Assembly (NCBI GenBank): GCA_022749755.1
Contig: CM040440.1
Coordinates: 18,339,269 to 18,403,268 of the forward strand
DNA length: 64,000 bases
From: Azadirachta indica
Lineage: Eukaryota; Streptophyta; Magnoliopsida; Sapindales; Meliaceae
Direction of reading: 5' to 3'
Positions 14,357 through 26,577 of the stretch are shown here, in pieces. The translations under genes were made by a program, and so were the position numbers. Below the pieces are notes generated by a model. The model searched no databases and was not told the origin of the DNA. It was given only the letters and a program-made list of their open reading frames with translations. Every line of letters begins with the position of its first letter. Position 1 is the stretch's first letter.

Positions 14357-17300
14357 TCACGCAGTCAAATTGAGGTAGTTTGGAATGCCAGTGGAATTTA
14401 GCCATTCACTGCCTTGCAAGAACGCCTCAACCGTAAATTGACCTGCCTCAGCCGAGCTATTGATGACTCTAAAACCAGGCCATGTCACTCTAGCACTTGT
14501 GTTAGAACCAGGACCTCTGTTTTTATACTCCCCATAATAAAGTGTATTGAGTGCAAATGTGCCATTCCATTCCAAATATCCAGCCGGCTGAATAAGTTCT
14601 CCCATAGATGACAGAAGAAAAACCGTCCGGGAATACTCTTTCCAGGGACGACCAAGATATGTCTTAACCGATGTTTGATTGGGGATTAAATCTGAAGCAG
14701 CTGCAATTTTGCAATTCAAGATTGATATCCCTGTATTCTGGTTAGGGTCTTCTCTTCCTTGGGCAGTGATGATGTTTTTCTGATTTTCATTTGGTTTACG
14801 AGCATATAAGTTGCAGTTCTGAAAAACAACAGCTGCATTGCCAAAAACGAAGTCAATTGTTCCATATATGTCGCTTTCGCGGTAGAACTGTCGAAGGGAA
14901 TGAACATACAGGGTGTCCTGGTAGCCAACGAAGCTGCATTGATAGAATGCTGAGAGATCTGCGCCACTTCTTAAGGCCACTGCTTGGTGTTTGCTTGGCC
15001 CCGCCGAGTTCTCAAAGGTTATACCTTTGGCAATGAATCCGTTCCCCACCACAGCTGAAATACATTCAAGGCATACGCACAACCAAAAAAAAAAAAATTA
15101 TTTACATGGTACTGAAAGGTACGGTCAAATTGGGCGCTTTTTCAGCCCAACTGAAACTTGGTTATGAGTTAAAGCACTTGATGGACAACATCCTGGAATG
15201 AGATTTATTAAGACTAGAGAAAGTACAAGATGGGTCAGGCACATCAAATCCGAGAGAGAAATTGATGTGTTAAATCACGTCTGGAGCTATTGGATTTTAT
15301 CCTAAAGTCACCTCTAGTCCATTTCATCAAATTCAATCGCAAAAGATTTAAGCAGAAAGAGTATCCGAGGAAAGGAGACAAGTGAAGGAGTGTAAGATCC
15401 ACTTGCATTTATGTTATTTGAAATTTATTTAAGATTAATTAATCAGCACAGGCAATCAGACAAAATCACAAAATACTAATAACAAGAGAAAAAGACAAGA
15501 ATATTTTTCCTGGAACAAAATCAAATATTTGGGCGCTGCAATGATCCAAGGAATATGGCTATCAAATGATACAGTTCCTGTGCTACCGACACGGATAAGT
15601 GAAGCTAATCTAATCACACCTACTTATATCATCAAAGAGCCTTTGTATTTATGGTAGCAGGTAGCCGTAAAACTTACGAGTTTCTTATCCCTATGGTAGG
15701 TCAGGTGGGAAGTCATTCGCTTTACAAACGAGTTTCCATAATCCAGAGAGAAAGGGACCTCACAGTTCCCCAACTTTTTTCTCGAGAACAAACCTGCCTC
15801 CGTGAGTTTTGAGTTATTGTCTCTAATTTCGCTTGCTGGTAAACACTAAGATGACAATGAGCCGTGTCCACACAGAAGACCAAAATTGCAGCAGCTTTGA
15901 CCTTTTGTCACGTAAGATGAGACGGTTAAAAAGACTTCGTAAGCTGGATCACGATTCGAATCAGGGTAAAGACAAAAGGAACTTGCTTCTGAATTTGCAA
16001 ACAGAGTCTCCACCAGCTGTCCCGTCCAGTTTCAGAAATGACTCACAGACATAACATGCCAACGTGGTGGCATCATCAGATCAGAAGCAACCATGCACTT
16101 GCACATGCACTTACTCGCTATTATTATAAGGTGAGATCTTTTTATGCCTTTTCTATTTCATTATTTTACGGGAAGACAGACTCTGATTGTTCGAATTTAT
16201 TTAATTAAGTTGCTTAATAATTACTGGAATCCACCATTAATAAAATAAAATCCACTAAAAATAGCCCCGCGCACACGTCCGCATTAGCCCGCCCGTGATT
16301 GGAGGCCAATATCATCGTTGGGACCCAGGCAACCCAACCCAAATGCAGCATTACTCTTACTATTTACTAGACAGATCCAATTATCAGGTGTCCTAAGAGT
16401 TGTTTGATCGGAGCGAGTGTGACCCATCAAACGGTCCACATCAAATGTAGATATCCAAGAGAAAGAAAGTAAATTTTGAACTGACTCACCTACTGTGGCC
16501 GACCGGAAAGTAGTCCATCCATCAACGACGTTTCTACCGGCTTTCACCATTGTTTTGCCGATTCCATCTCCAAGAAACATTAACATTGTCTTCTTTCTCA
16601 CCACCTCCACGTTCTCAAAATAAGCCCCAGCTTTTATGTAAATTACAAACCTGTCAAACGAACAAAATTAATTAATTCTCTGTTATGAGTGGTATATATG
16701 TATTGAGGAAGTTTCTATTTATAATAATAAAATTTTCAACTTACCTAGCGCTGCTTCTGTTTGGAGCTGCAGACACTGCTTCGCCGATTGTTGTGAAATT
16801 TCCAGTGCCATCTTTAGCCACTATTAGATCAAATTTGGTCACATTTGTTGGTGTCTGTAACAATTTTCGATCTCTTGAGGATAACCAGCTTGGAAATCCT
16901 CTCTTCATGCGTCCATACTCGGGGAAAACCTCGGATTTAGAAGACATGTTAACTCCAGGGACTTTCTTCAGCATGACCAAAGAGTTACTTACATGTCTGG
17001 AGATGTTGAACAAGCTGCTCTTGATTGTTTCTCTCACATTTCCATTACCGTAAGCAAACCCATCAAGGCACGTGTACTGGTTTGTCATTGCACCGCTGAA
17101 CAGAGTTTGCAAATCATGGTAATGCTTAGAAGCTGATTTTTTAGGAGAGAGATCAGATAGAGCTGCTTTGAGCTCTGCAATGGTGTCGTCAAATAGCTCC
17201 AGACAATCATTGATAGCTCTCTTTTCACGAGTGTTGAGATCTCTGTGCTTCTGTCGAATGTCACTGCAGTTTGAGGAGGAGGCTCTCAGTTCATATAATG

Positions 17301-17571
17301 TGCGATTTATGGTCACGGAGATGAGTTCGGTGAGGGATTTGGAAGTGAGATCTGGGATCGTAGATAGAGTTGAGACGCAGAGTTCTGGGTAGAGTGTGCC
17401 TTCACAAGTGGAATGAGCAATCTGGAGATGTCTATGAATGTGTAAATGTGGCGTTTCTTTTGTTTTGGGGCTCTTTTTCAGGGTGGGTACTGCGAAAAGT
17501 AGGAGAACGAAAATCGCTGAATTGGGCAAGAGAGCAAGCAAGACTTTTGTTCTTCGTCTGAGACTATACAT
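14357..17571 (-). CDS. Pectinesterase with inhibitor-like pro-region (type I PME, 561 aa)
   Basis: Demethylesterifies homogalacturonan in the cell wall. Exons on the minus strand: 17571-16745, 16650-16490, 15054-14357; phases agree and give 561 residues. Intron 2 is 1,435 bp and holds no recognised gene. Residues 10-30 form a hydrophobic signal or anchor segment, about 50-205 are the PMEI-like pro-region, and RKLL at 235-238 is the usual subtilase processing site. The catalytic domain follows ([15 protein letters not shown]). All catalytic positions are present: Gln353 (HQAVALR), Gln375 and Asp376 (GYQDTL), Asp397 (IDFVFG) and Arg in LGRPW. It is more diverged from the four tandem genes downstream, has one more intron and lies in the opposite orientation, so it probably predates that array. 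Confidence 0.93.
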
Positions 17572-20500
17572 TTTTAATTTGTGCTGTTGTGGGAGAGAGG
17601 AACGTAATTCAAGATAGCGGAGCTAGAAAATGGAAGTAGCTAAGATAAAGATGATATTTGAGGGTCTTGGGGGGGAGTAAAGAAGAGGGGCCATTTTTGT
17701 GGATCTCACAAAGGACTGAGCGAGAAGCAACTTTATTGCGCTTGGGGTGCAGCTAATTCGAATTGGATAATTTGGCTCGAAACTTGGATGTGGATAGAAG
17801 CAGAAAATGCTAGGCGGAGTAATGATGAGTGATTGTACATGAGTCAACCAGCATATTCAATCAACTCCACTAATCACGGAGACCATTAATTTCTACAGTA
17901 TCTCCTAGTAGACCACCCATGGCACGGGATCAGAGTGACGCTCATTGAAATAACCATCGCACTTCATATTTGGTGGCTTTTAAATTCCTATTTCTAGGGC
18001 ATGCAAAGAAATTCATTTATGAAACCACAGCACACAAATCAATTTCTGACCGTTGTGCACTGTGGTGAATCAATTTGATAATAGTGGGATCACAGAAACT
18101 CTTTGACCCAGTCCTTAATTGATTGATTTAAGAATTAATTACTCAAAAACAATATTTCAATACTTTTTGTTGAATAACTCATCCACAGTAGCGGTTTTGG
18201 ACTCCCAAGTGCATGCATAACATGCCCTCTGAATTTTTATCGATCATTTTCGGGACTCAGAACCTGATTGCTACACTGATGCTTACAGGCTGACAATGGG
18301 TGCCAAAACGTAACAAATACGTTGGTACAGACTGAAATGAATTGACATGGCATAAGCAAACCGAAAACAAAATTCAATAATTCCGCAATATCCATACCCA
18401 AAAAAAAAAAAATGTAAAATTTCCAACAGGATCGATCACATTTCATCGCCGATTGTATAGTGATATTTGTTAAACCTACAAAGTGCAAATAAATAATCTA
18501 ATGTAGAATCGCATGAGATGATGAGATTAAATGTAGATAAAAGGTGGTTAGCTTCCGGCACAGACAATCCTTGCTAGCTTTTTGGTGATGCGGCGATCAC
18601 TGATGTATATGCATTTAATTAACGAAATGTCAGTGAAGCCATCGAATTATTATAAATTGAAAATACTCCTGCATGCTATTATTATCTTTTTTTTTTCTTT
18701 TTTTTTTTTTTTTTTAAGAATGAAAATTTATCACCCTCTTGGTGGTCCGGTAAATAATTACTCGAACTTCTACTACATGTGCCCATGTCGGAATCCAATT
18801 CTGCTGCAATGAAGTCAATTATTAATGGGCCATACATTTACAATCTAACATTGCAGTCTGTTGCTACGGAACTGATGACTATATTTATGCAGTCTATAAT
18901 GTTGGAGTTTTCCCAATAGCAGTAACACAAACTGCAATAAAATAAGTAGCTAGCATGCATGGTGTCAAAGCGTATTTCCACTGTTAGGGAGTGAATGTGA
19001 TGCGATTTAAGATTGAGTGATTAATCATCATATGAATTACATACATACATACATGCAGAGCAGCTAACAATTAATAGTAGTAGATTCATCAATCAAATAT
19101 CAATAAAATGAAATTTCAATATCATTGATTCATAGTGCACATATATATGTAAAACAGTTGTGTGACTGTTGTGACTAATCAAATTAATCATCATATGCTC
19201 TATTGGTTTGGAGACCCCTAGCTAAGAAAGATCACTGCTATTGCTAGCTAGTATATGCGCATATAATAATTAATACGCAGTTGTATATTTGGATCTGACG
19301 TTGGATCTATAGTATAGTTTTACGTATTGCGTTACTGGCGAGCCTTAGCCCATAAGCTAATTGTTGCCCACAATGAATTATACATATCGGCTGTGAGGGA
19401 CCAAACACCCACAGTGGATGGGCCTGTAAATTTTCGTGAGACCGATATCTTTAATGCATGCTTGCAATTATGAGACCTGGTGCTCCTTGTTTTCCAGGGA
19501 ATTTCCTTCCAATCCAACAACAGCAACAAACCCACACAAAATTCCTAGCAGGCGTGCGTGATAAAAGATTTTAATGAAAAATGTCTTTATACATTGGTAA
19601 ATACTTACGTCAAGAAAGCCTTAGCTTTCTGACTACACAAAAATTTAATTTGTCATTTACTAATTGTCATTTTTTTTTAACATTACTATTACATTAGTTG
19701 AAATTCTACTAAAATATTAATAATACATTATACAACCATTAGCATTTTATTGGAAGTTGTATATTGTCATTTGTTATTCAAAATATATATATATATATGT
19801 ATGTGTATATATACATATATATATTCATGGTGTGATTTCTCCGTATGTGTTCACGGAGGAGTCCTACCAAAACTAGTAGGACTCTTCTACCCTCAAATGA
19901 AGATGTATGTGTTCATATTTTGGTAGAACTCAAATGCATACCCTTGTGTTAAATGCATATATTTATTATCTTTCACCCAAAAATTGAGTAGCTTAATTGT
20001 CACATTTTAGATTTAGGTTTTCATTAATATTGTGGTATTTTTATTATACTTTGAAAGTAAATATAACTTAAGAGGGTTTTGCACCATTTTCCTTGATACA
20101 AGTGATAGTATCCTATTTATATAACTATTATATCAAATTAATTCAAATATAAACATAGCCTATTATATATGTATATATATAGTACAAAATATATAAATTG
20201 AATGTATTATACATAAATTGAAAAATACAAAAATAAAGTGGAAACAAGAAAATTATTCTCTAAAAGAAGATTTTTCATCCCTGTCCTGTTAATTTTGGTC
20301 GCTTTTGTTGATTGTAAAAATAAAAGTTCGTGCATGGCTACCGTGAGAAGCACGACCATCTTAATTAATTGCAATACTACTAATTATTTCAACTGTATGT
20401 ATGATGGTTTGTTAGCATCTTATTAATTATCGAGCTCAATATCCTTCCTTTACCTACAATTAGATTATTCTTCATACGTAACAAAGTGATATATCATGAC

Positions 20501-22600
20501 TAGCCAATTAATAGCTTGGGGCCGTAATACATATTTAATTATATCGATAGTGGTTAGTGGATTCAATTGTTTTTTTGTTTAATAAATAAACCGTATATAT
20601 AATATATCATGAGAATATTGGTAAACGTAGTCTTAAACAATTAATATTGGGATTTATTTAATTATGGGACTGAGAGGTAGCTCTTTAATTCTTAATTCGA
20701 TTATTACCCGACTCCAATTAGAGCTAACTCTAACAAATCTAAAACTTATCTGCAAACAGAGGGTCAAAAGGTTAGGAGAATGCCACGTAGGTTTGAAAGT
20801 GATGTTTCTACGTGCTTACTCACTAAAATCATTTTGTTTTCAAAAACAGAAAAGTAATCGCACAGTCATAGACGTCGGTGTTTTTGCGAGAACAACTGAG
20901 GCGGGGGTCACCTGCAGAAGCTGAAACTATATATGCATGTAAAGAATCGCCAGCCTGTACGTGGCTATAAATTCAAAGTTCTACATTCATACCAAAATTT
21001 TAAACGATAAAATAATTATATAGTCAAATCAAATCATTTAATCATACGTGTTTGAACTCAAATTTTCCATCCGCCACTATGAATACTCTATGACAGTCAA
21101 ATGGTTAGGCAGATTAAATTTTTTTCTAATATTAATTGTTTTTTACTAAAAATTACCAGATCGATTTCTATAACTTTATTTATAAAATATAATTTTAAAT
21201 AACTATATATGATCAACATGGATAACATTCTCCGTTTATTGAATGATATACTAATATTCTAAAGCAAGTTGAAGCGACGAGAGAGTTTAAAAATGTGAGA
21301 GGAAGCTTCATTGGATTGGAAACACAAAATCCCATGTTAAAATTACAAAAATTAACAACTAGTTGTAATCTAGGTCCAGTCTGTTCGTGATTAAATAGGA
21401 TCAAGTGCAAGTGCATCGTATATCTTTTTGACTTCTGTACACAAAAATAGTAGATCAGGAAATTTTTCACGCGTTTTCTCCATGCATGTTTCATTAATGC
21501 AGTCAAAAATATACGATAGTACTATATGAATTTATTTCTCATCAATAGAATACTAAATAACCATGCAATATACTATAATTCATTATCTGCTGCTCTACGT
21601 GATGGCAAATTTCGCTTCTATATATTTGTTTGTGTTCTATAATTATCAGAGACAGAACTAAGTAACATTGACTTTTGTTTGATTATTAAATCTAATTAAC
21701 ATGGGAGCCTCACATCAAATGGGCGTGTTGACCATACAAACATGCATGCCTATGCTTTATTCCATGGCAAATCTAATCAAAATAAACCCTTACGCACGGA
21801 AATTTAATTGATCCACCAAGAAGCAGACAAGAACTAGGAATCAAATTAATACATTTCATTATGGATTGGTTGGCCTCTGCTTGACTTTCTAGATAGGTAT
21901 GTATGCCAATATGTGTCGCCTGATATCACTAGACTTTTGCTAGCTACCTTATTCCTAATTACTGTATAATATTGACGTTCCGGTTCCATGTACCGCTGGC
22001 TTGCGCTTGTTTGGAGAAGCTCTATTGCCTTTCCCCGCATCTACTGTATGTTAGTACGTCAAGAAGAGCTTCCAAGCTCTTCTAGACTTTGTCATTTCAT
22101 ACGAACTCTAAAGTTGATTGACGTGTCGTAATGAATAATGATCAGGTCATAGTGGAAGAAGCCTTAGAATTAAAAAATTCATTCTTCAGCTCAATCGTCA
22201 AAGATTAATATATAATTTACCTAATTTGGCCGAAAGCTTAGCTTTGATTTTAAAATTGGTTCAATACATACAATTCTAAGATTATATATATATATATATA
22301 GTTAAAATAAACTTTTGGTTAATTTGTTAATAATTTTACGTAATAATTGGTTAAATATCTCGAATCTGAGAACTTTTCATCATCATCATAACTCAAGCCG
22401 GTGATAATTGGAAGCCTAGTCTGTACGTATGTCAAGGGTTTTGACAATTAATTCTAATGGCCGATGGGAAGGCAATATCTAAAGCAAAGATTTCCACATT
22501 ATCTACCTCCTATCATTTAATTAGACAAACAAAAAAAGAAAAGAATTCCACATAATCTGCTGGCATGGTTGCATGCATTAGAATATCAAGCTCGAGACAA
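17572..22600. other. Long intergenic region between divergently oriented pectinesterase genes
   Basis: About 5 kb of AT-rich DNA. It should contain the minus-strand pectinesterase promoter (first few hundred bases) and the distal promoter of copy A. It holds simple repeats: poly-T near 18689-18715, an (AT)-rich run at about 19785-19830 and (TA)n near 22286-22301. Two adjacent perfect hairpins lie at 19839-19884. From about 21,700 onward, short phrases match the upstream region of copy C (GTTGACCA near 21728; AAGAAGCAGACAAGAAC near 21820), suggesting the tandem duplication unit included at least 1 kb of upstream DNA. No coding gene was recognised. Confidence 0.5.
19839..19884. repeat. Two adjacent perfect hairpins
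   Basis: CTCCGT and ACGGAG (6-bp stem, 8-base loop) are followed immediately by GAGTCCTAC and GTAGGACTC (9-bp stem, 8-base loop). They stand out as GC-richer islands in AT-rich DNA. The function is unknown; they could be a remnant of a foldback or Helitron-like end, but no CTAG-type terminus follows. Confidence 0.5.
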
Positions 22601-22716
22601 ACGCGTTTTCATTAATTAAAGTCACGCAGCTGCAGGTTGACTTCATTTTTTCTCCATTTCACAAAAAGAAATGCACTAGAGTATGAAGCAAAAGCTGCCT
22701 CCCTTTCCTATAAATA
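22601..22716 (+). promoter_or_regulatory. Promoter module of pectinesterase copy A
   Basis: ACGCGT at 22601-22606 (CGCG/CAMTA-type box), GTTGACTT at 22636-22643 (W-box-like) and TATAAATA at 22709-22716, then the start codon at 22791. The same ordered elements recur upstream of copies B and C, and without an intact TATA box upstream of D. The factors named are inferred from known motif classes. Confidence 0.6.
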
Positions 22717-22790
22717 CATCAAATTTCGACGTACTCAATCATTCAAACTCCATCTCTCAATTTCCCTGATCGCCGTAGAAAGCAGTAATA

Positions 22791-24579
22791 ATGGCTTCAA
22801 AACTCTTCTTTCTATCATTATTGCCTATTCTCGCTGCCATCGCTTTCATTGCCAATCCATCTCTTGCAGCAGATGTCCCTCCTGCGACACCTGTTTCACC
22901 AGGTTCCATTTGCAAATCCACTCCAGACCCTTCCTATTGCAAATCTGTGCTCCCTAACCAAACTGCAAATGTTTATACCTATGGCCGATTCTCACTCCGT
23001 AAAGCTTTATCGCAATCTCGTAAATTCTTGAACTTAGTTGACAATTATCTTAAACGCCGGTCCACATTGTCACCTACTGCTGTACGTGCTCTAGAAGATT
23101 GCCGTTTACTAGCAAGTTTCAATTTGGACTTTCTTTTGAGTTCGTTTAAAACTGTCAATACTACGAGTAGAACTCTGCCTGCCATGCAAGCCGATGACGT
23201 CCAAACTTTTCTTAGTGCCATTTTAACAAACCAGCAAACCTGTTTAGACGGCCTACAAGCCACAGCTTCCGCTTGGAGCGTGAGGAATGGTCTCTCAGTC
23301 CCTCTTTCTAACGACACAAAACTTTACAGCGTCTCTCTTGCTCTTTTCACAAAAGGATGGGTTCCTAAAAAGAAGAAAGGAGCCGCATGGCAACCCACAA
23401 GCAAGCAACTTCTCTTCCGAAAGGGACGTCTACCATTGAAAATGTCTGAGCAAACTCGTGCAGTTTACGAGTCTGTAAGCAGAAGAAACCTTCTCGAAAC
23501 AGGCGATGACCAAGTCTTGGTGAGTGATATAGTGACAGTGAGCAAGGACGGGAGTGGAAACTTCTCTACCATCAATGACGCTGTTAACGCGGCTCCAAAC
23601 AATACCGATGTCAGCAATGGGTACTTCTTGATTTATATCACGGCCGGTGTCTACGAGGAATACATTTCAATTGCCAAGAATAAGAAAAATTTGATGATGA
23701 TCGGCGACGGCATCAATCAGACAGTCATCACTGGCAACAGAAGCGTTGTTGATGGATGGACTACTTTCAATTCTGCAACTTTTGGTAAGCCTAACCCACT
23801 CAAAATTCTCTTGACGATTACTCTAGTGTAGTTTTATCCAAAATTAATGTTCTTATTCTTATAAATTCGCGACTGATAAAATTGCAGCCGTTGTGGCACC
23901 AAATTTTGTGGCGGTAAACATAACTTTCCGCAACACAGCTGGAGCAATCAAGCACCAGGCAGTGGCTCTTCGCAATGGTGCGGATTTGTCTACATTCTAT
24001 AGCTGCAGCTTTGAAGGGTACCAAGATACTTTATACACTCATTCTCTCAGGCAATTCTACAGAGAATGCGATGTCTATGGTACAGTTGACTTCATATTTG
24101 GCAACGCCGCCGTCGTCTTCCAAAACTGCAATATCTATCCCCGGCTGCCAATGAGTGGACAATTCAATGCCATCACTGCACAAGGTCGGACTGATCCTAA
24201 CCAGAATACGGGCACATCCATCCATAATTGCATTATAAAAGCAGCTGATGATTTGGCTTCGAGCAATCAAACGGTACAGACATATCTAGGGAGGCCATGG
24301 AAGGAATACTCGAGGACTGTTTATATGCTGTCTTTTATGGATAGTTTGATAAACCCAGCTGGTTGGCAGATTTGGAGTGGAGATTTCGCACTAAGTACAT
24401 TATACTATGCCGAGTATAATAACACTGGACCCGGATCGAGCACAGCCAATAGGGTAACATGGCCCGGTTACCATGTGCTTCATGCTACAGATGCCGCTAA
24501 TTTCACAGTCTCTACTTTCCTGTTGGGTGATGATTGGTTACCCCAAACAGGAGTGCCTTACACTGCTAGCTTAATTTAA
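22791..24579 (+). CDS. Pectinesterase with inhibitor-like pro-region, tandem copy A (561 aa)
   Basis: Cell-wall pectin methylesterase. Two exons, 22791-23784 and 23888-24579, join in phase to give 561 residues. A signal peptide covers residues 1 to about 26 (MASKLFFL...SLAA). The PMEI-like pro-region occupies about 38-190 with the expected cysteines. Two basic stretches, RKGRLPL (210-216) and RRNLL (231-235), lie where subtilases release the catalytic domain. The esterase begins near IVTVSKDGSGNF. Catalytic residues are intact: Gln355, Gln377, Asp378, Asp399 and Arg467 (LGRPW). The 561-residue length and exon structure match copy C exactly. Closest named relatives by pattern are the Arabidopsis PME7/PME20/PME41-type genes. 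This looks like a functional member of the array. Confidence 0.95.
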
Positions 24580-24766
24580 GCTATGTTCATTTGATTTAGC
24601 CGTACCGATTTTTTTTGCTCTTTTGTCGTCATTGTTTTGTAAAAGCAATAAGTATGTGGTACAAAAGCTTCCAAGTGTACATCTTCGTATTGACTTTAAG
24701 TTGTAATTGATTTGTTAATTCGAGCCAATTGTAGTATTCTTCTCAGCGGAAGTAGTTTCGAAATAA

Positions 24767-25709
24767 AATGGGATATTAACATTTGCATTCCTATACTTTA
24801 AAGAAATAATAATTCAGGACATAGTTTGTCCAACTTTAACTATTTTATCCCCACCATCATAACACAGTCGAGATTTGTTAAAAAAACTAACGGTAAAAAT
24901 AAAAATTCATTTTAAACCTTTTATCTCCTTTGTTTTCTTTTATCAAAACCTTAAAAACCCAAAGGTATTTGAAGAATGAGGCTTATACCCCCACCAGCAT
25001 CACCATTCGTAAAGAGTTGTGATAAAAATTCCACTAGATCTATGGATTGTATTTCTTTAAAATCCCTCAAAAAGCAACTATGCCGAATTAATAGAAATGA
25101 AAGAGATGTCAAGCATGTTCGTGATGATTTCCGGAATGGGTTTCTTCATGAAGGGCACCGCGAAAGACGAAGCTGCATCTGAAAGGGCCGAAGAGAAAGC
25201 GGAGAAGACAATTTTTGACTTTAAACTTGATGGGTATCTTGCAACAAAGATTAAGTTGATTAAAAAAGTAAGAGGGTTTATAAATCTAGGTCTAAAAGAG
25301 GCTAAGAATTTGGTGGACAAAGCTCCCAGTTTGATGAAGAAAGGAGTTACGAAAGAAGAGGTTGAGAAGATTACTGCTAAAATAAAGAAAGTTGGTGTAA
25401 AATTTCCATGGGGTGAGTAGCAAATCTAAAAAAAAAATTTCCACGGCAGTTATTGTAGCTTGGGTTGGCCTTTTACCCAATTTATAATTTTCTTTCCCTT
25501 TTTTTTTGGATATTCAATTTTAAATTGTACTTTACTTCGTCACTATTCTCGAGCAGTGTTAAGTCCCCAAGTTTTTTAAGTAGGGGTAAATTTGTACTTT
25601 ACTTATATTTAATAGATGGAAGAACGATAAGAATTAAAATGTTAAAATTTTTCAAGTATTTCCTAAGTTGATATTTTTTTAAAGTGTAGGGACTAAAGTG
25701 TTATTACTA
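24767..25709. mobile_element. Inverted-repeat DNA element carrying an L12 gene fragment
   Basis: The two ends are imperfect inverted repeats over at least 35 bases; both contain a CC-TA-ACTTTAAA core, read inward from about 24787 and, reversed, near 25690. The direct repeat CGAAATAA flanks the element at 24759-24766 and 25710-25717, an apparent 8-bp target duplication. The interior holds the L12-like fragment. Downstream of copy B, paralogous DNA at 39273-39291 reads CAAAATAATATCATTAAAT without the element, consistent with an unoccupied site. No transposase is encoded, so the element would be non-autonomous; 8-bp duplications occur for hAT and some Mutator-like elements. Confidence 0.6.
24976..25420 (+). 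pseudogene. Ribosomal protein L12 (organellar bL12 type) pseudogene fragment
   Basis: The frame from 25097 to 25420 encodes 107 residues. Its second half matches the C-terminal domain of bacterial-type L7/L12: residues read AEEKAEKTIFDFKLDG, then NLGLKEAKNLVDKAP and KKGVTKEEVEKI. The preceding Met/Gly-rich hinge resembles plant mitochondrial L12 proteins. A possible original start at 24976 (MRLI) is in another frame, and most of the N-terminal dimerisation part is missing or scrambled. The end (KFPWGE) departs from the family. It lies intronless inside the inverted-repeat element, so transduplication is the likely origin. Function is improbable. Confidence 0.8.
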
Positions 25710-25717
25710 CGAAATAA

Positions 25718-26568
25718 TATCATTAAATAATTTCTTTTTCTTTTAGTTGATGATGACCAAGCATATAACTCTTTTCAATCGATCTTTTGAGATATGGCAC
25801 TTTCGAGGACCCTAAAAGGAAAATTCGGAGAATGATTTCAAGGACAAGAATTAGAGATATTTTTCGATAATTTTCTCTATAAAAGAATTTCATCAAAATT
25901 TGTATTTTTACATTCAAAATTTGGACTTGACTATAACACAAACACGCAGTATGTATATCGTTTACATTTATTTTTTTCACAGCCTAAAATTATTGTATGT
26001 ATACTGGATGTATTAATTACTATGGTAGATCCCTTAAAATTATTGATTAAAATTGCCATATGTATTTTAAAACTAGCCGAAGCTTTTAAAATATTTGAGG
26101 AAGATTGGTTGTTTCGATTTACAGCACACAGTTTCCATGCACGTCGAAAATAAAATACCACAATTAATTAACAACTAGTTGTAAGTACTCTAGATCCAAT
26201 GCATAGTACATATTCACATACATACATACATACATACATATATACATACATATATACACATATATATATGTATAATAACCAGTAAATAGGGAAAGTTTTC
26301 ACACGTTTGCAACATGTGCTTCATTGAGTCAGAACTATGCTATCGAGAGTACACGAATGTATTTCTTTAATTAATTCATGGCATGGGGATTAATTGAAGT
26401 AATTAATTAATGATTAATCTTAAATCCGGCACACGCGCACACATACACACATATATATATATATATATGTTCTCAATCTCATCACCGATTACGCCTTTCT
26501 CTCAACCCCTCGTCCCAAATATAATCGTTGCAATGACTAGGAAATAGAGTGTAACTAAAAGTTTTATA
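25718..26568. other. Intergenic DNA, partly paralogous to the region downstream of copy B
   Basis: From about 25,718 to 25,920 the sequence resembles 39,280-39,470 (shared phrases TCTTTTCAAT, GAGATATGG, AAAATTTGTATT), indicating that the tandem duplication unit extended beyond the pectinesterase 3' end. A run of CATA repeats lies at about 26,216-26,275 and (AT)n near 26,452-26,470. No gene seen. Confidence 0.5.
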
Positions 26569-26577
26569 TATATTATA

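Noticed and set aside
16685..17053. 122-codon plus-strand open frame
   Set aside because: It lies antisense over the first exon of the minus-strand pectinesterase and is a shadow of its codon usage.
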